Shown here: positions 50,045-59,652 of the stretch, piece after piece
Position numbering within the stretch: the stretch's first letter is position 1
How the letters are laid out: each line of letters opens with the position of its first letter
Source of the DNA: Chthoniobacteraceae bacterium
GTDB taxonomy: Bacteria > Verrucomicrobiota > Verrucomicrobiia > Chthoniobacterales > Chthoniobacteraceae
Assembly: GCA_028293625.1 (NCBI GenBank)
Contig: JAQGOL010000040.1
Coordinates: 179,694 to 243,693 of the forward strand
Reading direction: 5' to 3'
DNA: 64,000 nucleotides
The notes under the pieces: generated by a model
Told to the model about the DNA's origin: nothing
The model's database searches: none
Seen by the model: the letters and a program-made list of their open reading frames with translations, nothing else
Made by a program: the position numbers and the translations under genes

Positions 50045-50062
50045 CAGCGCGGCCAGGCACAG

Positions 50063-50217
50063 TCGCATCCTGCACAGCAGGTATAAGCCCGCCGCCTGCC
50101 GCGCGTGAAGACTCCGGGTCTGGCGTCCGCGCAAAGGGTTGCGCTCCCGCCATTTCCGGAGACTTCACGCCCCCCTTCCCTACGACATCGCCGCTCAACC
50201 GCGGCCATGTCGATGAT
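50063..50217. repeat. Long-hairpin dispersed repeat, copy 2
   Basis: GCGTGAAGaCTCCGG...GGCG...GCGCAaagggtTGCGC...CGCC...CCGGAGaCTTCACGC and CGACATcgCCGCTCAACCGCGGccATGTCG. Confidence 0.9.
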
Positions 50218-50296
50218 GTTCAGCAAGTAAGTAAGATAGGCAATCCAATCCGAAGGAGCGTCGGATTGGGTGGTATCGAGAGAGGATCAAACAGGA

Positions 50297-50572
50297 TTAC
50301 ACCTGCCGGTCATTCTGATAAGGCGGAATGATGATGATATTGGCCTTGGCGTCCAAGGCGCGCTCCACGATTTCCTCCGGTGTTAATTCGGGAATATCTG
50401 GGTTATGTGGAAAGCCGGAGGGCCAGTAGATCAGGTCCGTCCACGGCGCATATGGAACGGCGTTATGCAGCGACTGCAACATCTCGTCCATTTCATCTTC
50501 TGAACCCTCGGCAGCACAGAGCTTCTGCACGATACTCACGAGTTCCTCTTGGCTCAGGCTGCTGTTGCTCAT
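50297..50572 (-). CDS. Colicin/pyocin-type bacteriocin immunity-like protein
   Basis: LSQEELVSIVQKLCAAEGSEDEMDEML...APWTDLIYWPSGFPHNPDIPELTPEEIVERALDAKAN resembles the ImmE family (DLIYYP...peeIV). Confidence 0.6.
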   Translation of the reverse strand: MSNSSLSQEELVSIVQKLCAAEGSEDEMDEMLQSLHNAVPYAPWTDLIYWPSGFPHNPDIPELTPEEIVERALDAKANIIIIPPYQNDRQV

Positions 50573-50618
50573 CTCAGTATGCTCGTCTCACGGGCACCGG
50601 AACTACAATACAATTTGA

Positions 50619-51053
50619 CTAGAGCGGATGGCACTTAGGTGCTGCCCAGTAGCCTGCATGTTCGAACCATTCTTTTACGTCCGATAGAAGAATTGCGTTT
50701 GTGGCTTTCACGATCGCGTTGTGAAGCTTGCAGCGGGTGCGTGCGGCGGCGGAGCGCACGGATTGCTTCATTTTGGAAAAACACTGCTCAATAGCATTGA
50801 AGTCTGGGGAGTAGGCCAGCAGGAAAATCATGTGTGCGCCGGCACCTTCAATGAGTAAGCTTACCGCTTCGGAGTCGTGGGTTTTACTGTTGTCGAGAAT
50901 AACGACATCGCCCTCGTGCAGTTCAGGCACTAGGCAGCGCTGAGCATCCTTGAGCGCCTCGATCCGCGAGACGTGCATCTCAATACCGTTATAAATTTGG
51001 CACTCGGGCTCCATGCAAAGGCGAACGTCGGTAGTCCGCCTTCGACCGATCAA
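50619..51053 (-). mobile_element. IS630-family transposase, N-terminally truncated
   Basis: DVVILDNSKTHDSEAVSLLIEGAGAHMIFLLAYSPDFNAIEQCFSKMKQSVR (DDE_3). Confidence 0.75.
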
Positions 51054-51115
51054 AAATGAGACTTCGACAGTATGTAGAAGGTGGAATGATCATGGCGGCT
51101 GGCACTCGCGGCGAG

Positions 51116-51559
51116 TCAGGCGTTGGGGGAAACGGCTTGTTTACCATTGCTAGTTTTAGTTCTGTGGGGTGGCGTGACCAGCTCCACTTTATGCCCATCA
51201 GGATCGGCCACTACCGCTCTCCGGCCCCATTCGCTGTTGGAAGGTGGATGCACAACCAATCCGCCAGCCTCCACGAGCCCGTCCAAATAGGAATCAACAG
51301 CATCGACACTGAATCCGATCCGGACGCCAGTCGTTTCACCTGAATTCGAGCCTGCGGGATAAATCTCAAATACTGAGCCGTCCTGATACGGCTGCGCAGC
51401 AAGATGCTCCGGCCCGTTTCCGTGGCGATGACGCTCGAAATTAAGTCCCAGAACACGATAGAAGCGCTCGGACCGATCCAAATCTAAAGATCGGATCACA
51501 ACAAGGTTAAGTAGAGGCGGCGGTGCAAACACAGAAGGATATTTGAAGCGGACGTTCAA
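51116..51559 (-). CDS. VOC/glyoxalase-family protein
   Basis: LLNLVVIRSLDLDRSERFYRVLGLNFERHRHG...GRRAVVADPDGHKVELVTP. Confidence 0.8.
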   Translation of the reverse strand: MNVRFKYPSVFAPPPLLNLVVIRSLDLDRSERFYRVLGLNFERHRHGNGPEHLAAQPYQDGSVFEIYPAGSNSGETTGVRIGFSVDAVDSYLDGLVEAGGLVVHPPSNSEWGRRAVVADPDGHKVELVTPPHRTKTSNGKQAVSPNA

Positions 51560-51699
51560 GCACGAGGCCCGGCTGACCGGGAGCGCACACTCAATGCAGG
51601 ACTGAGGTTGGAGTTGAGTAGGACCATTCGAACTCGGGGCGGGTCAGTCGTTGCATCTCCATGCGCTTGTTATCCCCTTCGTTTTGGGTCATTGCAATG

Positions 51700-52185
51700 T
51701 TAACCGCGGACCGCCGCCTCAATTGCAGCGACGTCGATCTTTTGCATTGTCATCATCGCGTCAAATGCCCGTTTGGCGGCGGCGCGGTCCGGACCGGTGA
51801 ACGCCTTCGTCAGGGCGGTCGGCGTAATCTGCCAGCTAATCCCCCATTTGTCCCTGCACCAGCCACAATCGCTCTCAGTGCCGCCGTTTCCGACAATAGC
51901 TTCCCAATAGCGATCTGTCTCAGCCTGATCATCGGTTGCCACCTGAAATGAGAATGCCCAGTTGTGCTCAACACCGGGCCCGCCGTTGAGTCCAATGCAG
52001 GGAATTCCCATCACGGTAAACTCGACGGTCAACACTTCGCCTTCTTTGCAGGATGGATTGTCACCCGGCGCTTGATGCACCGCTTCGACGGAGGAATTGG
52101 GAAAAGTCGCGGCGTAAAAACGTGCCGCGGTTTCGGCGTCGCGATCGAACCATAGACAGATTGTGTTCTTTGCTGGATTCGTCAT
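51700..52185 (-). CDS. PhnB-like VOC-family protein
   Basis: NTICLWFDRDAETAARFYAATFPNSSVEAVH...CGWCRDKWGISWQITP. Confidence 0.8.
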   Translation of the reverse strand: MTNPAKNTICLWFDRDAETAARFYAATFPNSSVEAVHQAPGDNPSCKEGEVLTVEFTVMGIPCIGLNGGPGVEHNWAFSFQVATDDQAETDRYWEAIVGNGGTESDCGWCRDKWGISWQITPTALTKAFTGPDRAAAKRAFDAMMTMQKIDVAAIEAAVRG

Positions 52186-52382
52186 ATGAGGGTATCGGGT
52201 TGAGTTGTTTATTCGGATAACATTCAAGCTGTGCCAACACCAAGACAGGAGTGAACGTGGATACGGAATGGTGGGTAGCAGTTATGGAAAGCGAAGGCAA
52301 TGCAGCCGGAGCGGTTAAGCAAAGAAGTTCGATGGTGCTCTTCACGCTTTCAATACTTTACTGAAAGGCTTTAGATCGTCAC

Positions 52383-52721
52383 ATGGCATATAGAGAACTA
52401 TGTAAAGCAATGCATGCAGCAGGATGGTTCTCGAATCCGATCGCGGTAGCAAGATTCGAGAAAAAATATCTCAGACCCCCTGGTCAACAGGATATGTCAA
52501 CGCTTGAGGATTTTCTTCGTGACAGCGAAACATACAAAACCTTTGCAATCTCGTCGCAACCACCTCGTTTCGGAGATGAAACTTCCACTTCGGTGACGCT
52601 GAGCTATCATGGAGCCGGCAAGTCGAACCGCCCTGAAGTCGGCATCATCAATGATGAAGTTAGGTATGGTGATGTGTGTCCATCCAAAGGACAAAATGCG
52701 TCTCGTGGGATTTGTGACTGA
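52383..52721 (+). CDS. Hypothetical protein
   Basis: 112-aa ORF in cargo region; may be a fragment. Confidence 0.35.
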   Translation: MAYRELCKAMHAAGWFSNPIAVARFEKKYLRPPGQQDMSTLEDFLRDSETYKTFAISSQPPRFGDETSTSVTLSYHGAGKSNRPEVGIINDEVRYGDVCPSKGQNASRGICD

Positions 52722-53069
52722 CTTCCCGGTGGGAACGCTTATTTGGCACCGCAAGACTGTAGAAAACCTTGATATCCAAAGCTGAACGTTGGAATAGATC
52801 AGCTCAGTCAGCACGTTTCATACGCCCGCATTCATGGTGGACGGTGACATCAAGGTCAAAACTGCTATCAAAGGAAGTGCTCCGAAATGGAAGCGCGGTT
52901 ACGATGTTCACGGAAATGCCCATGTTCACGAAGCCGTGAAACATGCGGAAATCGTGAACATTGGGCACAAATTGAGCCGTGCTGTGGCAAAAGCGTCGGA
53001 AGCGAAACCGTGCGAATTCCTGGGAGTATCGTGGAATGCGCTTTTTGATCTATAGCAAATAGACACATT

Positions 53070-53224
53070 CGCAGCCTGCACGTCGGATATAAGCCCCTCG
53101 CCCGCCGCACGTGAAGACTCCGGGGCTGGTTTTCGCGCAAAGGATTACGCTCCTGCCATACCCGGAAACTTCGTGCCCCCCTTTCCTCCGGCATCGCCGC
53201 TCATCCGCGGCCATGTTGATGGCG
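53070..53224. repeat. Long-hairpin dispersed repeat, copy 3 (divergent)
   Basis: CACGTGAAGACTCCGGGG...CCCGGAAACTTCGTG plus GGCATCGCCGCTCATCCGCGGCCATGTTG. Confidence 0.85.
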
Positions 53225-53320
53225 TCAAGGTGAGGCGCTGGAATCGGCGGATAACTGCTGGCATAAGCATGAGGCGCCCGCTGCAAGAGCCAGGAAACTT
53301 ATCTGCGGAAGAGTATCCAG

Positions 53321-53932
53321 TTGATTTCACCGAGTGCGCTCCAATACTCGCACATTATGGAAATCGCCCTCGAGAGTCGCCGCAAGAGCGAAGCGACTCT
53401 CCAGAAATATTATCCCAATGCATGCGTGATCGATGTTACCTCCAAAGGTGAACAGCCATGGGTGAAGTTTAGCCCGTTCTTCCCCCATGGTGGGATCCCG
53501 GTCCCGTTTTCATCCGATATGACCGCGACCTCCGTCGAGGGAATATGGCAAGCTCTCAAGGTATTCGAAACCACGGATGTCGATTCCTCAAAACTTCAGA
53601 TCACGAACATGGTTGGGTTGAAAAGGACGGTTCGTCGCAACGGCCGGATTCTTGGGCATCGTGCCGGTTTGAATGGCACCACGCTACTCTCATACCGCGA
53701 TGCCAGGCTTCAGATATATCTGCCGTCGTATCGGTGGGTCCTTGACCATTGCCTGCAGGCCGAAGTCCGGGAATTGAAAAATTTGGCAGCTAGTCGCGAG
53801 GTTGTCCTTCTTGATTTCGAAACCAACTGTGACGTCGACGACATTTCACGACCGCTGTCGCATGCAGGTTTGGTTGCCGCATACCTGGCCGGCACATGGC
53901 CTTCCGACTCTGCTACTCGGCCGACTCAATGA
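53321..53932 (+). CDS. Hypothetical protein
   Basis: 203 aa; internal start MEIALESRRKSEATLQKYYPNACVIDVTSKG plausible. Confidence 0.55.
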   Translation: MISPSALQYSHIMEIALESRRKSEATLQKYYPNACVIDVTSKGEQPWVKFSPFFPHGGIPVPFSSDMTATSVEGIWQALKVFETTDVDSSKLQITNMVGLKRTVRRNGRILGHRAGLNGTTLLSYRDARLQIYLPSYRWVLDHCLQAEVRELKNLAASREVVLLDFETNCDVDDISRPLSHAGLVAAYLAGTWPSDSATRPTQ

Positions 53933-54037
53933 GAGGAGTGCGTTCCACGCGGACGATTGCATTTCGATCGACAGCGCTCGCTTCTTGTACGCTTTTCATC
54001 GCAGTCGGAACACAAAATAGCCGCCGCGGCTCCTTTT

Positions 54038-54784
54038 ATGCGACTTCATGTGATTAGCGACTTACATCAGGAATTCGGCGAAATCGATGTGCCCGCCGTC
54101 AATTGCGACTGCGTAGTTATCGCCGGAGATGTTTCCACGAAGCACCATGGACTCGATTGGATCCTGCGTAGGTTTCCCGAGTTGCCGGTCATCTACATTT
54201 GCGGCAATCATGAGTTCTATGGGGACAAGCTCCCGCGGCTTACGGATCGCCTGCGTGACAAGGCCCGCGGAACAAACGTGCATTTCCTTGAGAACGACTC
54301 CGTCACGATTGGCGGTGTGCATTTTTTCGGTTGCACCTTGTGGACGGACATGGCCTTGCACGGTGACCGGATGGCTGGGGCGGCGGAAGCCAACAGCGTC
54401 ATGAACGACTACAAGAGGGTTCGGAACTCTGCGCAATTCTACAAGCGCCTTTCAGCCGGAGGCACACGCCGGCAGCACATTGCTTCGCTCGAAGCCCTGC
54501 GGCAGTTCTTTGCGTCGCACCAACCGGAGAATTCGGTGATGGTCACCCATCACGCGCCTTCCATACGCTCGTTGCCGGAGCATCGACACTCAGAACTCAT
54601 CAGTTGCGCCTATGCTTCCCGGCTTGAAGGATTCATCGAGGAACATCGGCCCCAACTCTGGATTCACGGGCACATTCACCACAGCCAGGATTACTATATT
54701 GGCGACACTCGGATCCGTGCCTACCCTGCCGAACCAAATCCCGGCTTCGTGCCGGATCTCACCGTCGACCTCACCAGATCCTGA
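54038..54784 (+). CDS. Calcineurin-like metallophosphoesterase
   Basis: MRLHVISDLHQEFG, CVVIAGDVS, YICGNHEFYGD, VTHHAPS, HGHIHHSQDY. Confidence 0.88.
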   Translation: MRLHVISDLHQEFGEIDVPAVNCDCVVIAGDVSTKHHGLDWILRRFPELPVIYICGNHEFYGDKLPRLTDRLRDKARGTNVHFLENDSVTIGGVHFFGCTLWTDMALHGDRMAGAAEANSVMNDYKRVRNSAQFYKRLSAGGTRRQHIASLEALRQFFASHQPENSVMVTHHAPSIRSLPEHRHSELISCAYASRLEGFIEEHRPQLWIHGHIHHSQDYYIGDTRIRAYPAEPNPGFVPDLTVDLTRS

Positions 54785-54932
54785 CAGAACCTTGCGCGGT
54801 GGCAAATCAGCAAGTGGAATGGCCTGCAGCTCTGCAGGTCAACGCATGCCGCAGTCACCGCCCGAGCGTCCGGTTTCACCAGGCTTCCCTGCCACGCACA
54901 GGCTGCACCAACTAAAAATAAAAACGTCTGAA

Positions 54933-55406
54933 ATGGAACCGCTTACCCGAAGAATCGTTCTTCGCATTTACACCGAGAAACAGGATCAGGTGGTGGCGTT
55001 CTATGGCGATCTCGTGGGCCTGCGAATAGCCAAGGACGTCACTCTCATAACCGGCGAGCGATGGGTAGCACTTGTCAAGCATGACAATATTGGCGTGCAG
55101 TTTCATATTCATCCGTGCCCGCCCCGGATTATTCCGCGACCATTTCACGCGGAGCTGAGTATCGGCTCCGGAGAATATGATGCCGCAAGGAAGCGCTTCC
55201 AAGACGCAGGCTACTCGATTAGAGAGTTTACCCTGCCGTATGCGGATGGTTTCAGCATTGATGACCCTGTCGGGAATGAAATCACTTTGTCATGGTGGGG
55301 CGAGCTGGAACACGATGAGGAATACGGTTGGGATTCCCAGTTTTTGGATTACGATAATTGCGCGGCACCGGCAAAAAGAGATGTAAACATGCCTAACGTC
55401 CTGTGA
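54933..55406 (+). CDS. VOC-family protein
   Basis: RRIVLRIYTEKQDQVVAFYGDLVGLRIAKDV...FSIDDPVGNEITL; ORF track start 54612 is upstream. Confidence 0.7.
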   Translation: MEPLTRRIVLRIYTEKQDQVVAFYGDLVGLRIAKDVTLITGERWVALVKHDNIGVQFHIHPCPPRIIPRPFHAELSIGSGEYDAARKRFQDAGYSIREFTLPYADGFSIDDPVGNEITLSWWGELEHDEEYGWDSQFLDYDNCAAPAKRDVNMPNVL

Positions 55407-55521
55407 ACGAGAGTCACGAGCACGCTCCGCGAACCCTGCAAGGCCTTCCGCTGCGACGCATTGGCCCAGCGGCCGACTTACTCCGGCTGCAATTCGGCAA
55501 CTGGCGTGAGGTGACATCTCG

Positions 55522-56028
55522 ATGTGGCGGCACGCCCGTTCTTACGCTCACCCTTGCCCGAGTTGTCGGAACAGCTTGATCGTTATGCGGCGCAAAGAGC
55601 AGTTGCCAAGATTCTGGATGACGCGTGTGGAGTTGCCAAGCTGGGCACGACGACCTGACACCCATCTCGACAACATGCGGCTGAGCGACTACCAAGCTAT
55701 CCAGCAGCGTCGTCACAAAATGCTCGATATTGTCCACCAAGAGGTCGAAGCCTATCTGAACACGCCCGGTCTGTATGGCGAAGACGAAAATTGCATGTTC
55801 CCCAACCGCTCGCGCATGAGCGGAGAGTATTACGTCATCGACGAGTCGTATACGGGGCACGTCGGGCCGGTGTGGATTCAGGTCGGCATCACATGCCGCT
55901 GCCTTGAGCCGCCGTCGCGATCGGAGCAGCAGGACCGTGATTACCTCGGGCTCGAAGTGTGGTTGCGGTGCGATCCCAAGACTTGGTCATTCAAGATCTT
56001 CCGGAACACCGATTCGTCCGCGATATGA
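55522..56028 (+). CDS. Hypothetical protein
   Basis: 168-aa ORF; family not recognised; real start uncertain. Confidence 0.45.
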   Translation: MWRHARSYAHPCPSCRNSLIVMRRKEQLPRFWMTRVELPSWARRPDTHLDNMRLSDYQAIQQRRHKMLDIVHQEVEAYLNTPGLYGEDENCMFPNRSRMSGEYYVIDESYTGHVGPVWIQVGITCRCLEPPSRSEQQDRDYLGLEVWLRCDPKTWSFKIFRNTDSSAI

Positions 56029-56198
56029 TGGCGCGGAGATGATCCAGCCGCTGATGACGTTTGCAAAAATTTTAAATGTGGCGATTTATTGCTGCCCGAT
56101 CCCGGACGTTACCTGCCTGTGCCGGGGCAATCCGTGTTCGGCGTTTCGCGTGAGGATCCGTATTGCCCACCAAGGGTGTTCCGATAGTGTTCTGGTTA

Positions 56199-57317
56199 AT
56201 GGATGACCTGATTCGAGACTTTGCAGAAAAGTGCCGTAAGAAGCTCGAAGGCTTCGAGAATGCTCAAGTCAAATGTGGGATTACCGGTCCATCTGGGAGC
56301 GGAAAATCCTCTTTAATCAACGCAATTTTCGGACAGAAAATTGCTGCGGTCGGAGTAGTGGAAACAACTTCCCGCGAGCAGGAGTTCAGCCATCCGGGGA
56401 AAGGTTTGATTCTCGTGGATCTTCCGGGCATCGGCACGCCGAATTGGCCGAAGGAGACGTATATCGAGAGATTAAAGCTCCTAACTTACGATTCCTTCCT
56501 CTTGGTCACGGCAGAGCGCTTCACTGAGAACGACGTATACCTCTACCGCGAACTCACATCGCATGGCATACCGTGCTTTGTGCTCCGCAACAAGTTTGAT
56601 CGGGCAGTTGAGGATGGCTTGCACGATAACGGGCTCTCTGAACACGAGGTGCGGCGGCAAATCGAATCGGACATTCGAGCCAACTTGCTGCCCGCGTCAC
56701 CGAGCCGCGTCTACCTCACGTCGGGCCGGCACCCCGCAAAGTATGACTTGGGGTGCATGCTTGATGACATTTCCGAAGCGCTATCCGGAATAAAGAGATC
56801 TCGATTCATCGCGGACATGGCTTCCTATACGGAGGAATCGTTGAAAAAAAAACGTGAGCTAGCGCTTGAGTTAATGCCTCTGTATGCGGGATTGGCCGCC
56901 GCGAATGGCTTTAATCCGGTCCCTGTCGTGGACATCGCCGCTGACATTGCCGTGCTGGTAAAAATGGCGCATGCTGTCGCCCAGATTTATGGACTGACTT
57001 TCGAACAGTTCGAATACGTCAAACGCCTGTTTGGCCCCAACGGCTTGCCGGGTTTGCTTAACGCGAAGATCACTCAATTCGCGGCGAAGTATCTCGCAAA
57101 AGAAGGTATCATGCTCCTTCTGAGGAGCATGGGACAGCGCACCGCTGCCAAAGAGAGCTCGAAATGGATACCGTTCGTAGGACCGCTGATTGCCGCTGGA
57201 ATCGGATGGAAATCGACCTTCATACTTGGCGAACAGATGGTCGATCAAGCTGAGGCCTTGGCCCGCGAGATTTTAGAAGCCGTTGTTCGTGGGTCAGACT
57301 TGCCGCCCGGCAGATAG
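56199..57317 (+). CDS. IRG-like (immunity-related GTPase-like) GTPase
   Basis: CGITGPSGSGKSSLINAIFG (G1), LILVDLPGIGTPNWPKETYIERLKLLTYDSFLLVTAERFTENDVYLYREL, CFVLRNKFDRA (G4), VYLTSGRHPAKYDL, C-terminal hydrophobic helices. Confidence 0.75.
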   Translation: MDDLIRDFAEKCRKKLEGFENAQVKCGITGPSGSGKSSLINAIFGQKIAAVGVVETTSREQEFSHPGKGLILVDLPGIGTPNWPKETYIERLKLLTYDSFLLVTAERFTENDVYLYRELTSHGIPCFVLRNKFDRAVEDGLHDNGLSEHEVRRQIESDIRANLLPASPSRVYLTSGRHPAKYDLGCMLDDISEALSGIKRSRFIADMASYTEESLKKKRELALELMPLYAGLAAANGFNPVPVVDIAADIAVLVKMAHAVAQIYGLTFEQFEYVKRLFGPNGLPGLLNAKITQFAAKYLAKEGIMLLLRSMGQRTAAKESSKWIPFVGPLIAAGIGWKSTFILGEQMVDQAEALAREILEAVVRGSDLPPGR

Positions 57318-57639
57318 CCGACATTGCAATTCCGAAACCTGTCGGAATTGAACGAACTGGAACATCGCAGCGCTTCGTTCGCGCCGCTGGGCTGGTGTTG
57401 AAGTTTACGAGCTTGCCACGCAATCGCCGTCTACGACTCACTCAGACCATGACCTTTAAAGAAGAAGAACTTCTCAAGATCAAACGCGCTGCCCGACGCG
57501 GACTGAGGTAAAAAATGCGGTTGCAGAATCGATCCTCGCAATCGCACCGCGAGTAGAAGCTGCAACGGGTTGGTACGACCCAAGCAATCTAACTCAAACG
57601 AGCGTGTGCTCACTCTGAGTTGGCCCCAGACGTGGACGG

Positions 57640-58120
57640 CACAATGTTGAACTCAAGATGCGACATTTCCTGCAAGTTCAATAGTGCGACGAGCCACGCT
57701 CTGAGGAGCTTGGCTTTTCGCTTCCTCCCGGCGACCGTTCGATCCCGCGCCAGATTTTTCCTAGTGCGAGCTCACGTGGAGTTCATTATCGCACAGACAC
57801 ACACAGGAAACGACATTTGCATCCGGCTCGGGTTTGAGCGGTTCGCAAAAAGGTTCGTATCCAGCAGAAGGATTACACTTCAAATAGGAAGTGAATCCTC
57901 CATGTCCCGGGGCGGGATTGTGAACGTGGACGGATAATTAATTAGAAGGTCGACAAGACCGCGATTTGCAGGAGACGAGATCCGGCGAAGCGTGATTGTA
58001 TTTTCATCTTCGACTACGACCTCAAAATCATCTCCAGGACAGAGACGGAGCTGATCGCGGATTGGACCAGGCAGGACGATCTGGCCTTTTCACAAGAGCA
58101 CAGTGGTCATTGTAAGATCA
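57640..58120 (-). pseudogene. Decayed AbrB-type antitoxin plus PIN toxin pair
   Basis: MTTVLL*KGQIVLPGPIRDQLRLCPGDDFEVVVEDENTITLRRI (in-frame TGA), then PIN fragments in three frames: ILLLDTNLFA / PDANVVSCVCLCDNELHVSS / AGRKRKAKLLRAWLVAL. Confidence 0.7.
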
Positions 58121-58330
58121 TTTTACCGGCTGAAAGGAGGGAGGCAATCACAGCCGGAATCGGCCGAAACCCTGGCCAACAGATACAAGAATACACCAGC
58201 ACCAAACAGCACTTTTGCGGGGAAAACACCCTACAACAAAACTTTCTCGAAAGCGATAGAAATTACTTTGTAGCCACAAAATATATTCCTAATAATTTCA
58301 AATCCTCTCAAATCACATGTCCCGATCGGG

Positions 58331-58609
58331 TTGAAAGAAGACATGAACAACAGAAAATCCCCACAGAACTCAGACTCGGACGAAGATGACATTAAAGATC
58401 CCCTCCTGATTTTTGCCCTGTTCCAGCTGGCATCAAAATTTCCGGATCGTCGATTCACCGGTGCACAACTCTCTATCCTCATGGGAATTGGACGAACCGC
58501 CATCTCCCAAATCAAAAATGAGCCTGACTCACCGTTCTCTCTCAGCAAATGCACGATGAAAAAACTTGGTCGCTGGCTGGATCAACATTCGGGCTATAAA
58601 CAGCATTGA
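58331..58609 (+). CDS. Small putative DNA-binding protein
   Basis: 92 aa; FTGAQLSILMGIGRTAISQIKNEPDSPFSLSKCTMKKLGRWL looks HTH-like. Confidence 0.5.
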   Translation: MKEDMNNRKSPQNSDSDEDDIKDPLLIFALFQLASKFPDRRFTGAQLSILMGIGRTAISQIKNEPDSPFSLSKCTMKKLGRWLDQHSGYKQH

Positions 58610-58835
58610 GTGTTATCGAAGTTCTGACAAGACCGGCGAGTTCGCCGATCCACCAGGTCGCCTTTTTCGCGGCGACAATTATTCAGACGGCGTGGAATTT
58701 TCCAATGAAAGAATCGAGTCGAGAAGAATCGTAAGACACCGTGGAACACGGGAGGTCAATCGAAGAACATAGAAGAACAATCGCCTCCCCCGGAACCCGT
58801 TCGATCGCAGACCGGCCATATTGTTCGTGGCCGGT

Positions 58836-59114
58836 ATGCGTTACAAAAACAACATCGGCCCACAAGTCCGGCGGAGGCGCTACGCACTCGGATGGTCGCA
58901 GGCGATACTCGCGGCCAAACTTCAGATGGCAGGCCTCGACATCAGTCGAAGTGGTGTCTCGAAAATCGAGGCACGACTTCACCACGTCGACGATCGTGCG
59001 ATTATGTTCTTCGCTGAGGCATTGAGAATCCCGATTCAGGAACTTTTTCCAAAGCGAAAGGAAAACAGCCGATTGTCCGACTTCATGGCGGAGTTGGAGG
59101 TCACTAATTTCTGA
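58836..59114 (+). CDS. XRE-family HTH regulator
   Basis: MRYKNNIGPQVRRRRYALGWSQAILAAKLQMAGLDISRSGVSKIEARLHHVDDRAIMFFAEALRIPIQELFPKR; ORF track start 58821. Confidence 0.8.
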   Translation: MRYKNNIGPQVRRRRYALGWSQAILAAKLQMAGLDISRSGVSKIEARLHHVDDRAIMFFAEALRIPIQELFPKRKENSRLSDFMAELEVTNF

Positions 59115-59652
59115 GCCAACGATTCGGTAGCGATCCCGCCTTCAGAATACTACGGATTCCGGCGTTCGGGTCCGGAAGTTCTCGGAAGAACCTTAATTTC
59201 ACGCTCGCCGGGCTGATTAACCGGGGACGAGCAGTGAATGACGGGCGCATGGGAGCCAAATACCTTCGGCAAAACAGGAGGCTTAAGAATGGAAGCGGCT
59301 CAAAGGGGCAAGTAGCTGGTTGCGCTCCCTTTGAATGGTTTACCTTCGCCGGTTGTTGCCCGAAATCCAAGACAATGTTTCATCACCAAATCCCGTTGAT
59401 CAATGCGTACCGCGTATCGAGTGAGCAATGAAGAACTCTTTACTCTGATGGGACACAAACGAACCCATCATCTCCCGCTCAAGAATCAGGCTGACGTTCT
59501 CTATCCGTAAATGCACAAAGTAAGACATTAACCGCAGAAAGCACCCGAATCGTTCCACGGCCTCAGCGCTGGCGGCAGCCACATATTTGTTCAACCATGT
59601 TTGAAGTTCCTCCACCGCCGAAATCAGCGTAGCTCTTAAGTGTCTCTTCCCT

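Noticed and set aside
48838-53224. Integron cassette array with attC sites
   Set aside because: The hairpin repeats lack RYYYAAC/GTTRRRY core boxes, no IntI is present, and cargo genes are in mixed orientations.
57431-57613. 60-aa minus-strand ORF between the IRG-like GTPase and the decayed TA locus
   Set aside because: No family resemblance; region appears degraded.
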